From Deinandra increscens subsp. villosa (lineage: Eukaryota; Streptophyta; Magnoliopsida; Asterales; Asteraceae): DNA of 64,000 nt. Under the pieces are notes generated by a model. That model was not told where the DNA came from, did not search any database, and saw nothing but the letters and a program-made list of their open reading frames with translations. Made by a program: the position numbers and the translations under genes. Every line of letters begins with the position of its first letter. Position 1 is the stretch's first letter. Shown piece after piece: positions 47,601-58,451 of this stretch. The stretch lies in contig JBCNJP010000010.1 of NCBI GenBank assembly GCA_039602395.1, forward strand, positions 29,763,414-29,827,413, read 5' to 3'.

Positions 47601-47771
47601 TATATATTAAACATATTTTAAATATGTTTAAAATATATATTAAACATAACTTAATCCATAATGATTTATCATTATCATTAACCTTTATATTAAATATATA
47701 GATATATATTTAATATTTAAATTCATATATTCTTTTAATTATTTTTATTTTAATAAAATTAATTAATATTT

Positions 47772-47832
<61 letters not shown>

Positions 47833-47838
47833 TATATA
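47601..47838. repeat. AT-rich sequence with (TA)n tract
   Basis: TA repeats occur at about 47778-47828. The rest is AT-rich without features. Confidence 0.8.
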
Positions 47839-48029
47839 GGGCTAGGTTCAAATGAGAACTTTTTTTTGAGAACTTTTGAGAACCAATATGAGCCACTAAT
47901 TTTCAGGGGGAAGCATTCAAATTCACGAGGGAGAGGGGGGGGGGGGGGGATTTCCATATACATAACTTGTGGCTTAGAATGGTTCTCAAAAGTTCTCAAA
48001 AGCAATTGGTTCTCAAATGATCCTCCCTC
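47839..48029 (+). mobile_element. 191-bp MITE, third copy of the 179-bp family
   Basis: Starts GGGCTAGGTTCAAATGAGAA and ends CTCAAATGATCCTCCCTC. It is interrupted by a G14 run at about 47936-47949. Same orientation as 26333-26511. Confidence 0.85.
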
Positions 48030-48032
48030 TTC

Positions 48033-48080
48033 ATATCTATATCTATATCTATATCTATATAATCTATATCTATATCTATA
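48033..48080. repeat. (TATATC)n microsatellite
   Basis: Several TATCTA hexamers lie directly upstream of the Helitron start. Confidence 0.9.
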
Positions 48081-48461
48081 TCTATATAATATATATATGA
48101 AAAGATTGAATGCCACATGGCATCACCACAACAATCCTTATTTTCATTTTCCCGCTCAAATGGTTTGCCTTTTATTTTTTTTAATTGGTTTGAATAATTG
48201 ACAAAGTCATTAACTAATTTTTTAACAAAGTAATTGACATTAAATGCATATCTCATATCCTAATTTAATAGCTGAAATTAATTGAAATTGATTCATAATA
48301 AATGAGGACATGAATACTTTTTTTCAAATTTATAACTTTTTATATTGTTGAACGTTAATTTTTTTCTTTAATTCTAATTATCGAATTAAATTTTTATAAT
48401 ATGTTACATTTTGTATTCGTTTTTTAAAACCGCCCGTGCGTCGCACGGGTATCAAAAACTA

Positions 48462-48462
<1 letters not shown>
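48081..48462 (+). mobile_element. Small non-autonomous Helitron, 382 bp
   Basis: The 5' end TCTATATAATATATATATG is of the TC... form. The 3' end has the near-perfect hairpin CCCGTGCGTCGCACGGG (48433-48449), nine bases, then CTAG (48459-48462) followed by T. Insertion between A and T without target duplication fits Helitrons. No coding capacity; it would need RepHel in trans. Confidence 0.85.

Positions 48463-48500
<38 letters not shown>
48463..48500. repeat. (TA)n between two Helitron 3' ends
   Basis: A pure TA tract bounded by CTAG on both sides. Confidence 0.9.
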
Positions 48501-48501
<1 letters not shown>

Positions 48502-48530
48502 TAGTCGTGTGCCCACGCGTTGCGGTGGCG

Positions 48531-50680
48531 ACAGTGTATAGCGTTTTATTCGTCTTCTGTTCGCTTGTTATGGCGGCACGACAATTTACATTGAGGTATT
48601 CGTTTTTTTAGAACTCAAACAAATAACAACAAACACTCGAATTGAAATATGTATTGGTTTTTCGTCTGCGTGTTGCGACAACGCGAAAATTTACAACGCG
48701 GTACTTGTTTTTAGTTCGATGCTGTGGCGAAAACAATCAACCAACGCGATACTTGTTTTTAGTTTGTTTTCAATACTCTCGTGACATATTGTATTGTACA
48801 TCTATGAGTTTTCTCATCCGTAATATCGATGAAGTTTACCTATGTCATTAATCTTGCAGATCTCAGTTAATTAATAAAGTAGAAGCGTTATATGTCATAA
48901 ATCATAGTAATTGCTTCTCAATGTTGTGAAACAAAGGGGTGAAACAACTCAATGTTTAAATGAAGTATAACCCTTATACATGTCATAAGTCATAATATCT
49001 GCAAGGCTCCGTAGGAAAAGCATTTTCTTATTCTATAACATTTGTTTGGAGTGATATTGGTTTGATTAGTAATCTTGTTATGGCTCTTCACAAATTGTGA
49101 TTCTCATGTGTAATACTTCTCGAATCCATCCATCTCTTTCCAGCCCTTGTGTAACATGGATGGTGTTTCCATTAGAGTCATACCATTTTAGTGACTAATC
49201 TATGGTGATGATACTTAAACTTCATATAATTTAATAAGTTGTAGAGATGCTTTTACATCATCATGTCTGCTCATAAGATATAAGATAAAATTAGATCAAA
49301 ACTGTTGAGAAGTCTTGGGTGAATTTTTTTTAATCAAGTATCATTAGTTTAAACTTCATTATAGGAATTGAGATTGATTTTAAATAGTGTAGACACAGAA
49401 AGGAATATAATTATATTAATGCTTGATAAAATCAACGATGTTATCCGAATTGATATATAACCAATAGTAGTTTACAATTATGTATATACTATTTTAATAA
49501 CTTTGGGTGAATATCGTGATCCATTTAATGATTTGCATACACAAGAAAAAGAAAATGGAACTTGAATACCATGATAGTACAGCTACCAAAAACGTTTGCA
49601 GGCCCTAAAATGAGAACAGTGAAAACTCAGCCATCAAAGCATGATAATCAAAGCAAACAAATGTGAAATAATATTTAAGTGTGTGGATGGCACCCAAGTT
49701 TTCAACTTCTTGCACACATATTGAAACTACCCCATCCACGTACATTGTTAAATAACAAAAACCTGAGAGTTTTATTACATCAAATCGTTGCTTTTTGATC
49801 AAAGATAGATGGGTGTTTTTTAGATGGGTGTTTTTTTGTGTCAACGTCAAACTGGTAGTGGGCATTATGAATCATTTTGTGAATAAATTTAACAAACCTG
49901 GAGTTCCAATTTGACAATACATTCATCCTGTCAGTTTTCAAGTAAATGTGATGGTCCTGTTTTGACTTTTGATCCTACAAATTGTAACATAAGCAGAGTT
50001 GGATTCTTTTAGTAGCAAAGAAAATCAGGAATTTAAACATAGACTAAATAGAACAGTTAAAGCCTTAAATCTATGATTGCTCATTTGATTATTGAATTTC
50101 GTTTTTGACACACCCCTTTCTTTGGCTTTTTATTTTTCTTACCCTTTGACCAATGCAATATATAAAAGCACATGACTAACTGACCTCAGGGATTTAAGCA
50201 GTGGAATCAGAGATGTGGACTGTGTGTATTTATAAACTGACCTCAGAGAAGTAATCGATCTGCAAAATAATTTGAATTTCAATTGCCAGCCAAGAAAAGT
50301 AATCGTTTGCGTGTTTCCGATAGTCTGCACCGGCAATCAACAGCGAAGGGAAAAAGCTCGCCTGCAATCAACAGTGAATGGAAAAGCGTGTTTCTCATCT
50401 CCCCTGCAATCTGGTTGGAAAAGCGAAGGGAAAAGCGTGTTTCTCATCTCACCTATCTTCCCTCCCATGTCCAACAAAGATTGTCCTGCAGATCAACCAT
50501 TTGAGATTAGAAACTATTAAAAGGTAAAATTCCTAAACCTTGAATAGCATAAACATCTTTTTATTTTATTACTTGCATATAACCAGGACCATCTTTTATA
50601 GAAGAATGCTCATACATGTACATTACGCATAAACTATATGATCCTTCTAAGAGTAACGTTGATCTCAGTGTGTTAATAAT
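48531..50680. other. Interior of the Helitron-like element without a recognised gene
   Basis: Only short frames. The minus strand at 49865-49605 has an 86-codon frame I do not recognise. The piece ACCTCAGGGATTTAAGCAG at about 50183 recurs at about 53443, suggesting duplicated exon edges. Confidence 0.4.
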
Positions 50681-50689
50681 AATTAGGAT

Positions 50690-50818
50690 ATGAGTTTGGG
50701 GGATCTTGAGTACTGCAGAATTTGCTCCAGCAGCTGCAAGGGCCATTAGCTTCCTTTGAACATCGGCCAATTCGTTGCTAAATGTTTGACTTAAATATGA
50801 TACTGAATTGATGATATC
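50690..50818 (-). pseudogene. Captured exon fragment, unidentified coiled-coil protein
   Basis: After an acceptor (TTTTTCAG, exon from 50818) the minus strand reads DIINSVSYLSQTFSNELADV and then a Lys/Leu/Ala-rich helix (RKLMALAAAGANSAVLK). It looks like real coding sequence by composition, but I do not recognise the parent gene. Confidence 0.45.
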
Positions 50819-51454
50819 CTGAAAAATCCAATATGACAGCAGATGGGTAAAATGTTGTCAAACAACAAATGAGTTGATAGATATGGCAGTGTTATCATTT
50901 TAAGTATATAGATAATCATTATATCAACTGAATATGATCCCAGAAACTACTATTAGAACAGGCTAATTGCACAAAAAGATACCAAGTTTTAAGCAACTTT
51001 TAGGCCAGATAAAATCCAATCGAAGTTGTTTGACACCTAACACCTTTCAACCCGAAAAGTCCAATCCAAAAGAGGAGCTATTCCTTCTTCCAAAGACTTC
51101 AATCTTGCTTTAACATGGAAAAGAATTAGTCAGTTCTCTTCCTTTGAACTCATCATATCCATTGTACAAATTATACCATCAGATAATAATATAATTCAGT
51201 AAATAAAATAAATAAAAATACAAAAGAATGAAACATTACAACAAATGAGAACCTGTTTTGCATTCACAACATACAACCACAAACCTCTCCTTAACCTCTC
51301 AATTGTTTCCTTGCCATAACAAACTTTAGGATTAAAAGCTACATCTCATACTAAAAGAATTGGAAAAGAACGATTTCATATTTTTGGTCATTTCCTAGGA
51401 TAATTATTAATTCCTAGTCATGTTTCAATGAAATAATAGTGAGCTGATTATTAC

Positions 51455-51617
51455 CTGGCTCATTCATGGACGCTTTGGGGCAAAATGACGAATGCTAGTT
51501 GCAACGGCTTCGACCATCTAGAAAATTTCTATTTGCACATAGTTCTTTCCCAGCCTTGGATCTACCAATCCTTCAATGTCCTCGTTTTTCAAGTGCCTGA
51601 TTGAGTAAAGGACAGGC
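51455..51617 (-). pseudogene. Captured exon of a PERK-type receptor-like kinase
   Basis: The acceptor TTTCAG and donor GTAATA are kept. The translation includes NEDIEGLVDPRLGKNYVQIE, then a stop, MVEAVATSIRHFAPKRP, a stop and MSQ. This is the C-terminal kinase lobe of proline-rich extensin-like receptor kinases (LVDPRL...MVEAAAACVRHSA.KRP.M.Q as I recall it). Two stops make it non-functional. The neighbouring fragments come from unrelated genes. Confidence 0.75.
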
Positions 51618-51881
51618 CTGAAAGTACATGATCATGAAGAACAATGAACTCAAGTAAAAAAGAAAGAATCATTTTCTGTAAATTTGAGTAGTTCACAATA
51701 AACTTACCTATTCAACCAGACTCTCATCACCAAGGGGTTGAGATCCATCAACAGGCTGACTACATTGCTACCATTAATAGTTGATTGATAACACACAACT
51801 CATCAAGGGGTTTTCATTCATTTTTTCATATAAACAATAAATTTTACGTAATTACATGACAAAGGGACAAAAATACAATAC

Positions 51882-51955
51882 CTTGTACACATGCCGCCAA
51901 TTGGGATCTGTTTCAGTTAATCTGGTCCACAGTCATAACCATCTGACATTCAGAG
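51882..51955 (-). pseudogene. Captured exon of an ENTH-domain (epsin-like) protein
   Basis: The acceptor (ATTGCAG) and donor (GTATTG) borders are kept. The 3' part reads WTRLTETDPNWRHVYK, the conserved 'W.RL.ETG..WRHVYK' stretch of ENTH domains that bind membranes in clathrin vesicle formation. The 5' part carries a stop and a one-base frame change. Confidence 0.65.
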
Positions 51956-52156
51956 CTGCAATATATAGTTATTGAGTCCGTTTTACGCAAGTCTTAAAGG
52001 CTATATCAATTCCTGTAGCTCTTCACACTCAGCCTGGGGAAAAGGAGGTATGTTATAAAAGTTTATCAACTTTCAACTCATAATTCAAAACAAATCTATG
52101 GATCCTATACAATGGGAATATGCAATTAACCAGCACAAAACTAACTTTTTGTGTAC

Positions 52157-52316
52157 CTGAACCCATTATTGGTGATGGAACAGTTGCGACACATGCTTTG
52201 GTTACATTTTTACAGGTCCATCCCCATATTAAGATTGGTAGCAGGTATTGAAACTACAGGATTGCCAGGCACTGGCATCTGAACAATGGGTCCAGAACTG
52301 CTATTTCGTGCATTCG
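52157..52316 (-). pseudogene. Captured exon of a GBF-type bZIP transcription factor
   Basis: Borders AG (TTTTTTCAG) and GT (GTACAC) are intact. The translation GPIVQMPVPGNPVVSIPATN then LNMGMDL matches the conserved region upstream of the basic domain in G-box binding factors of the bZIP16/bZIP68/GBF1 group. A frame change follows, then VPSPIMGSG in the next frame. The DNA-binding bZIP region itself is not present. Confidence 0.7.
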
Positions 52317-52329
52317 CTGAAAAAATAAT

Positions 52330-53900
52330 TCTAAAAAACCAGAAAAGTAAGACCAACTTAAAAACATCAAATTAAGAACAAACAAAGAGCATAATCTTCA
52401 TAACTCACCCTCAATCCTCCTACCTGCACCATACAACAAAATCCCATCAGTTAGAAAGGAAAATGGTCTTCAACAGGCGTAAAATCACATGGGATTAACA
52501 GGTAATTAATGCGCAATACAGTAAACAAACAAGCGCACGAGCATAGAACCAAACGAAAAAGTGAATCACTGATGACCCATTTCTAGATCTGCAAATCACC
52601 TCAACGATTAGTTCTTCTTGGAGAACACACAAATAAAGAAAAAAAAATCCAAAAAAGTAAGAGAACATCATGAATCAGAAAACCAAAATTTATAGCAATT
52701 GTATATAAATCATGATATAACATACAAAAAAACCTTGACACAGCAGCAAGAGCAAGGGCAACCACAAAAGTGGGTTTAATGTATGAACTTAATATACCAA
52801 GTTACCAAAATCAGATTTAACTAACTAAAGTCAGATTCTCAGTGTGTTTTATTCACAGCACTTTAAAAACATAAAATATATAGAATGAAATTTGTTTGAT
52901 TCATGTTTATTTAAACAATTATGAACCCTAACATATAATAAGTTACCAACATGTTATCAATAATGAACCCTAAACATATATGACCATCAAAGAAATTACC
53001 TTATAATATGTCTTTTTAACCCAAGATGATTTTTCCACATAAACTGGAGCTCACATATGCATGAATGAAATAATTTTGATAATAAGAACATTTTGTGATG
53101 CATATATTAAGACAAAGTTCATAGATTATAACACAAGTTCAACTAATTACATAAATCAAAAGCACAAAGACAAGCAAGAAGCTTGTAAAACAAACATCAA
53201 AAGCTCCAATGTAACACCTAGAACTCTAAATTTTGAACTGGAATCAGTAGTTTGTGTGAACCCCATTTCACATAACACCAAGAATACCAAACAAACAAAT
53301 TTCTGAAAGGAGCAGTTGGTTAATCATACAAATACACAAACAAAATTCTGAACACAGGTTTGATAAACACAGATTCTCAACTTTATTAAAATCAAGAAAG
53401 ATGCATACAAACAAACAAATTTCTGAACAGAATCATAAAACTAACCTCAGGGATTTAAGCAGCTGCAAAATCAGGTCCCCTTTTTGAAATCGAACATGTA
53501 GGTGTCAAAAACATCATCTAGCAAACAAAATAATTATGAAGGTGAAGAATCTAACCTGTAGATCGACTTAAAAAAGAATCGTTCCTTTTTTGGTGTAGCA
53601 CTAAGAAATTATATGAAACTAAAATCGTATAAGCAGAACCTTAATTATATCAAACTAAAATCTAAAGAAAAACTTACCCGTGGTTACACCGGACATAAGT
53701 TTTCTGAGTCCGTCATCGTTGTTCCTCACTAAGCTATGAATTACCTCTGGCTATGAATCACAGATGATAGAAGATATGCGCAAGTTTGATGAATTACCTC
53801 TTGCTTTCTTGTAGATATAAGGTATGCGCAAGTTTGAACTGAGGGAGAGATAGATATGAGATATACGCATCGGAGAGAGGTGTCCTGGCCTGCAACTCAA
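52330..53900. other. Helitron-like interior, introns or unidentified sequence
   Basis: AT-rich with short frames only. ACCTCAGGGATTTAAGCAGC occurs at about 53443 as a second copy of the piece at 50183. No gene is recognised. Confidence 0.4.
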
Positions 53901-54170
53901 ATGCTTCTGGTTCAAGTTGAGGGTTTTAATTCACGCAACCTTCAATTCCAATGTGGTAATCGAGAGGGAGTTGCGTGATGCCCTAAATTGTTGTAACCGA
54001 GATGAGAGATACGACTATCGAGAGGAAGATGGGCGCCAATTGGTTGATGGGGGAGAGAGACGACCGGAGATGAGGCGTTCGATGTGATGGGCGGCAACCA
54101 GTGGTGGGATAGACAGTGATTGAAGCGTTCGAAGGATACAAGCCGCTGCAAAAAGGTTATAATCATTAAT
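53901..54170 (-). CDS. Leader-like ORF at the 5' side of the captured fragments
   Basis: A 74-codon minus-strand frame (54166-53942) lies in C/T-rich sequence with CTCTCTCCCCCATC and TCATCTCCGGTCG, as in plant 5' leaders. It has no recognisable domain. It may only mark the promoter-proximal part of a chimeric transcript. Confidence 0.2.
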
Positions 54171-54283
54171 TAGGATGCTGACCAAATTACCCTCGTCTAA
54201 TTTGCTTGTACATGTTAGAGGTGGATTGAAAAGCTAAGCTTTAAAGATTGTACATTTTGCATAATTTATTGTACGCGTCTTAA

Positions 54284-54783
54284 NNNNNNNNNNNNNNNNN
54301 NNNNNNNNNNNNNNNNNNNNNNNNNNNNNNNNNNNNNNNNNNNNNNNNNNNNNNNNNNNNNNNNNNNNNNNNNNNNNNNNNNNNNNNNNNNNNNNNNNNN
54401 NNNNNNNNNNNNNNNNNNNNNNNNNNNNNNNNNNNNNNNNNNNNNNNNNNNNNNNNNNNNNNNNNNNNNNNNNNNNNNNNNNNNNNNNNNNNNNNNNNNN
54501 NNNNNNNNNNNNNNNNNNNNNNNNNNNNNNNNNNNNNNNNNNNNNNNNNNNNNNNNNNNNNNNNNNNNNNNNNNNNNNNNNNNNNNNNNNNNNNNNNNNN
54601 NNNNNNNNNNNNNNNNNNNNNNNNNNNNNNNNNNNNNNNNNNNNNNNNNNNNNNNNNNNNNNNNNNNNNNNNNNNNNNNNNNNNNNNNNNNNNNNNNNNN
54701 NNNNNNNNNNNNNNNNNNNNNNNNNNNNNNNNNNNNNNNNNNNNNNNNNNNNNNNNNNNNNNNNNNNNNNNNNNNNNNNNNNN
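54284..54783. other. Assembly gap, 500 N
   Basis: Exactly 500 N, the customary size for a gap of unknown length. Confidence 0.99.
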
Positions 54784-56139
54784 GGATTAAGCATTTTTCA
54801 TGACGAAAATGCCCTTTAGGGAAATATGTATTATATATAGTAATAGATATATATATATACGTCTCAAATATTTTTATATCATTTGACCGATTTTATAAAC
54901 TTTAATTAAATAATGATATTTGAAAATATAATGTGTTTACCTCTTTGACGGGTCGTGAGACGAATCCAAAATAACCGAATAATATAGTTGTCCATTTTGG
55001 ACAAATAAATAGTCTTTCCCGACTTGTTTCTCGCCACGAGCATTTCCTCGTTGTCGGTTCATCGTTTGGACCTCGTTACGCCACCGAAACATTGACCGAA
55101 AGTATAGACGGGTTTACCGCATTTTAATCCAGTTTCTTGTTAAAATGCAACCACCGTCGTATACCGCCAACAACCGACTGTCACCACTCGCCGCTACTGT
55201 CCGCCTTTGTCCGGTAGGTCACTACCACCACGGTCACCGTCTTCCGTCGCCAATCACCACAAACCCGATTCCGAGCACCCACATAAACATCATGGTACAT
55301 CATCAACAACCATATTGATATTAAATCGAGATGTAACGGGGTATTAGAAACCTGGAAATATAAACTAACAAAACCCAGTTCGAGTTCCTTACCGGGGTTA
55401 CCGGAATTGCGCGAAAAGAAGAAGCAGAGCGGGAGGAACCGTGGCGGTGCTGCTGTAGGTTCGCAAGAATGTGAGCGGACCGCCGCCGCTGGTTTAGCCG
55501 GAACAGGGAAGGGAGATCATTTACTAGTGTTGCTACGAGTTCCACAGAACCGGCAGCTACAGGCCGCCGCCGTTAACTAGTTGTTTATGAGCCATAGTCG
55601 CCGTCACCGGAGGCGCACAATGGTCCCTGGCCGTCGCCACTGTGTTTGGACAGGCGGAGGTTCGTCGAATTGCTGCTGCTGGGTTTGCTGCTTACGTCGG
55701 CCAGAGAGGAGGTGCGAGGTGTAGCCGGTTTCTGGGTAACAAAGAAGAGAGGGAGGATGTCGAAGAATCGAGGGGGGGGGGGGTGCTGGGTTTTGTCGCC
55801 GGACAGTTGAAGTGAGGGGGAGGGGAGTACGACACTCTCTCTCTCTCTCATAATTCTTTCCTTATTTCCTTTTCTTTTGTCTGTAGTGCTTCTAAGATTT
55901 CGTTTTATTTGTGAGTTGTGTGTTTCAATAGGCATGTATGTATGTCTATTTATACTATACAATTAATTGAAACACTGAATGCTTTCAATCGAAAGAATTG
56001 AGCACATATACGATGAGTAAGCTTTTCAAAGTGCTGAATCATATGAAATTTTGACAGCAAACATTTTAAAGAGTAGGGAACAAGTAATAAGATATTTTCT
56101 TTTAATACGGTATAATATTTAATGAGTAGGTATTATACC
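54784..56139 (-). mobile_element. Gypsy LTR, R-U5 part, minus strand
   Basis: Read on the minus strand, a TATA box (GTATAAATAGAC, about 55944-55955) is followed by a CTCTCTCTCT leader and a Pro/Ser-coding GC-rich stretch. U5 contains AAAGGGCATTTTCGTCATG (about 54806-54826), as in the gag-only LTR at 36529. The distances from LTR start to TATA and from TATA to this block are similar to those of the gag-only LTR once the chloroplast insert is removed. The U3 continues at 57803-58451. Confidence 0.6.
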
Positions 56140-56477
56140 CGTAATCTAAACCCGTAAAATAATATAATATTTCATGAATGGTTATATACATTCCCGAACA
56201 TCATTGCTACCTATGTCTAGTTCACATTCTTCGGCTCTACCCATGAATGATCCAGTAATAGGTCTTTCACAACGAGCTCTACCTATATAGTAACGGTATT
56301 TAATTATGAAGGTTGGCTGGGTAGCTGACCCTGTTAGTCCGTTCTTGCAAGAGGGGTTTAACTAAGATTTCCTCCGCTTAATGGATAACCATTTGCTACC
56401 AATGGAGAATTGCTTCTCATCTTGAATTGAGGTGAGTGGATTTACACCAACAGAAACCATAAATTTCATACACAATG

Positions 56478-56789
56478 CTACGAAAAACACCATCAGATTT
56501 CAAAGTAGCACGATCTAATTCAAAAATTTCCCCTAATTGAGCGCGTCTAGCATATTTTTTGACAGTAACTGGATCGCTATAACTGACTCCATTGAGTTCA
56601 CCACCATAGAACTCAACAGTTACACCTACTTGGTCGACACTATACTTAGATTCTGCCCTTCGAAAAGGAACATCAGCTCTAACAATCCCGTCTCCGTCTA
56701 CCAAAACGACCGGAAATGTTTCAAAAAAGGTAGGCATACGACGTACAAAAAGTTCACGGCCTTCTTTATCTCTAAAGATAGGATGTCCT
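56478..56789 (-). pseudogene. psbB: psbB fragment (photosystem II CP47), chloroplast-derived
   Basis: The minus strand reads GHPIFRDKEGRELFVRRM, MPTFFETFPVVLVDGDGIVR and on to DRATLKSDGVFRS, about 104 residues from the large lumenal loop of CP47 without frameshift. It is cut at both ends: the right end abuts the trnS segment after seven bases, and the left end diverges just after VFRS. CP47 is the core antenna of photosystem II in the thylakoid; this nuclear piece is non-functional. Confidence 0.92.
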
Positions 56790-56796
56790 TCAATTG

Positions 56797-56884
56797 GGAG
56801 AGATGGATGAGTGGACGAAAGCGGCGGATTGCTAATCCGTTGTACGAGTTATTCGTATCGAGGGTTCGAATCCCTCTCTTTCCG
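56797..56884 (+). tRNA. trnS-GCU: trnS-GCU, chloroplast-derived copy
   Basis: The sequence is 88 nt, with acceptor stem GGAGAGA/TCTTTCC, discriminator G, anticodon GCT in GATTGCTAATC, a long variable arm and T-loop GGTTCGAATCC. Two changes from the chloroplast sequence as I recall it lie in the D-arm region (GGATGAG, GGACGAAAG). It lies in the normal divergent arrangement with psbI. In the nucleus it is a relic. Confidence 0.92.
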
Positions 56885-57040
56885 TTTCCGTTGATGACTT
56901 TCTATTTTTTTTATTTCAATTTTAGTAAACCCATGTTTCTTTTTTTTCCTAGTTAAATGTGTGGAATAGCTAAAATAAAATATTAAGAAAATTGTAAAAT
57001 AATGCAAGAAAAATAAAGCAAGAAAAAACAAAATTTTATT

Positions 57041-57151
57041 TTATTCTTCACGTCCAGGATTACGTCCTGGATCATTGGATAGGAATCCAAAGATGAAGAG
57101 TGAAACAAAGAATATTACTACTGTGTAAACGAAAAGTTTGAGAGTAAGCAT
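57041..57151 (-). CDS. psbI: psbI, photosystem II reaction centre protein I, nuclear relic
   Basis: A complete 36-residue frame ([20 protein letters not shown] to NPGREE) with one membrane helix, identical in length to chloroplast PsbI. Directly upstream of its ATG the sequence switches to rpoC2, so its own promoter is lost. Although intact, it is not expected to be expressed in the nucleus and lacks a transit peptide. Confidence 0.95.
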
Positions 57152-57154
57152 TAG

Positions 57155-57802
57155 CTGATCGTATTACCACAGAGTCAACTTGAAGAATTAGAACTTGACC
57201 TGATTTTAAATGCGGTTCTTTTTTGGCTATACATACATGTTCACAAAGAAACTGCCCAAGACTAACGATTGTAGATGTCTCTTCACAATAATTGTAATGT
57301 AGAAAATACCAATTCAAATTGAATGGATTCAAAATGATGTTACTGCACGAATAGGGCATATAAATTTGACCATTTTCATCCAGTAAATAATATTGAAGTA
57401 TTTGAAAAATCTGTTTAAAATTGTCAAGTTGCAAAAAGTTAGTTACCAAGATCTGATTATGGGTTATTAAATGGGAAAATAAATCGAAATTATCAATTGG
57501 AAAGCCTGTTCCTAAGGGACCCAACGAATTCCTAATTGGAATTAGGGGGTCCTTTTTGATTGATTCTTTTATGACATTGGGAGATTTTACATCGTTGAAT
57601 GGGCCTATTCGAGAACAATTGGATGATGAAAAAATGATCAAAGATTGAGATTCCTTATTTCGATTCAACAATGTATGAATAGTTCCTTGATTTGGATTAT
57701 GGGATTCTTGAATCCTTGGCTTGGAATATGAATAAATGGAAGAAAACGGATTTACATTAGCGCGATCTGATCCATTCTCAGAGATCAATCCTGAACCCGG
57801 CA
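57155..57802 (-). pseudogene. rpoC2: rpoC2 fragment (plastid RNA polymerase beta'' subunit)
   Basis: About 215 codons, open throughout, containing NPNQGTIHTLLNRNKESQSL, KESIKKDPLIPIRNSLGPLG, NIILNPFNLNWYFLH and [20 protein letters not shown]. These are typical of the variable middle region of the chloroplast beta'' subunit. Both ends are junctions: psbI on the left, LTR sequence on the right. The long open frame into psbI bases is accidental. Confidence 0.9.
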
Positions 57803-58451
57803 GACTAATTAATATATTTAATATTTGGTTGAAACGTTAACTGGTGAGCGTTCAGTTATTACGCGGTAGAAAGTGCGTCTAGTCAGTGTTGCGATCTCGG
57901 CCGTTTGACAGACCGAATACGTCTTCTTGACTGAAGTTTTTCATAGATATTATAATAGTTATTTATACTTTGCCGAGGCGTTATAATCATCTTGAAGGGC
58001 TAACCGAATTGATTTCGGTTATTATCGCGTAACAGCAACTGTTACCGATTCCACCGTTTTTCGTGCCGAACATCGCAAATATATTTTATAACGATTATAA
58101 ATCAAGTATTTAGCAATACTTGATATTCTACTTTCGCCTCGGTGCTATTTTAGTGACGTTCGTGCTTAAATACGGTTTATTATAAACCGAGCCTAAATCA
58201 CTATTTTGCGTTTTGTCGCTTCGTCATAACTTGGATTTTAGATCCGTCTGCACCCACGATCTTTATTTTTCGTTATCTATCATATTCTATAATTTCGCCT
58301 TGTGACGTTTCCTCGAATGCCGTGTCAAATATTCGTACCCGAATCGTGACGTTTCTCTATTCTACGTATATATTACTTCACATGTATTTTAGCTACTTAA
58401 CAGATATAGCACACGTATATAATTTAAGTCATAAAATTTTGGTGTTTTACA
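57803..58451 (-). mobile_element. Gypsy LTR, U3 part with LTR start, minus strand
   Basis: On the minus strand the LTR starts TGTAAAACACCAAAATTTTA at 58451, preceded by a polypurine tract (58452-58470, reverse of CTCTATCCCTCTTAAATT). U3 runs left to the chloroplast junction at 57802. Confidence 0.7.

Larger units (their letters stand above)
48501..54283 (-). mobile_element. Helitron-like element carrying several gene fragments
   Basis: The plus-strand start CTAGTCGTGTGCCCACGCG is the reverse of a Helitron 3' end: CTAG at 48501-48504 and an imperfect GCCACCGCAACGCGTGGGC hairpin at 48511-48529. Going right, on the minus strand, lie pieces of at least four unrelated plant genes in a single orientation, several with both splice borders intact (separate entries). 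A leader-like stretch at about 54170-53900 precedes them. The 5' terminus was not identified and may lie near or inside the gap at 54284. Gene capture of this kind is characteristic of plant Helitrons; that one element carries all fragments is an inference. Confidence 0.6.
56140..57802. other. Nuclear insertion of chloroplast DNA (NUPT), mosaic
   Basis: Segments of rpoC2, psbI with trnS-GCU, and psbB are joined directly, although these loci are far apart in normal chloroplast genomes. A further 56140-56477 part reads like organelle DNA but I could not place it. The mosaic interrupts an LTR in its U3. Sequence is close to functional chloroplast genes, so the transfer is fairly recent. It may have come directly or by way of the mitochondrial genome. 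Confidence 0.85.

Noticed and set aside
47763..48256. Frames rich in Tyr/Ile and Tyr/Arg/Asp
   Set aside because: They are translations of TA and TATATC microsatellites.
54234..54794. 186-codon open frame across the N gap
   Set aside because: It is open only because of the 500 N; the real sequence contributes a few codons.
55321..55962. Frames of 74 and 125 codons that look like a host gene 5' end
   Set aside because: Position after a TATA box inside a Gypsy LTR, with a low-complexity leader, explains them better.
57072..57788. One 238-codon protein spanning rpoC2 and psbI sequence
   Set aside because: The C-terminal end is psbI DNA read in another frame; the join is an accident of the mosaic.
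56140..57802. Possibility that the window is organellar DNA
   Set aside because: Chloroplast sequence is confined to 1.7 kb and flanked by nuclear LTR sequence on both sides.
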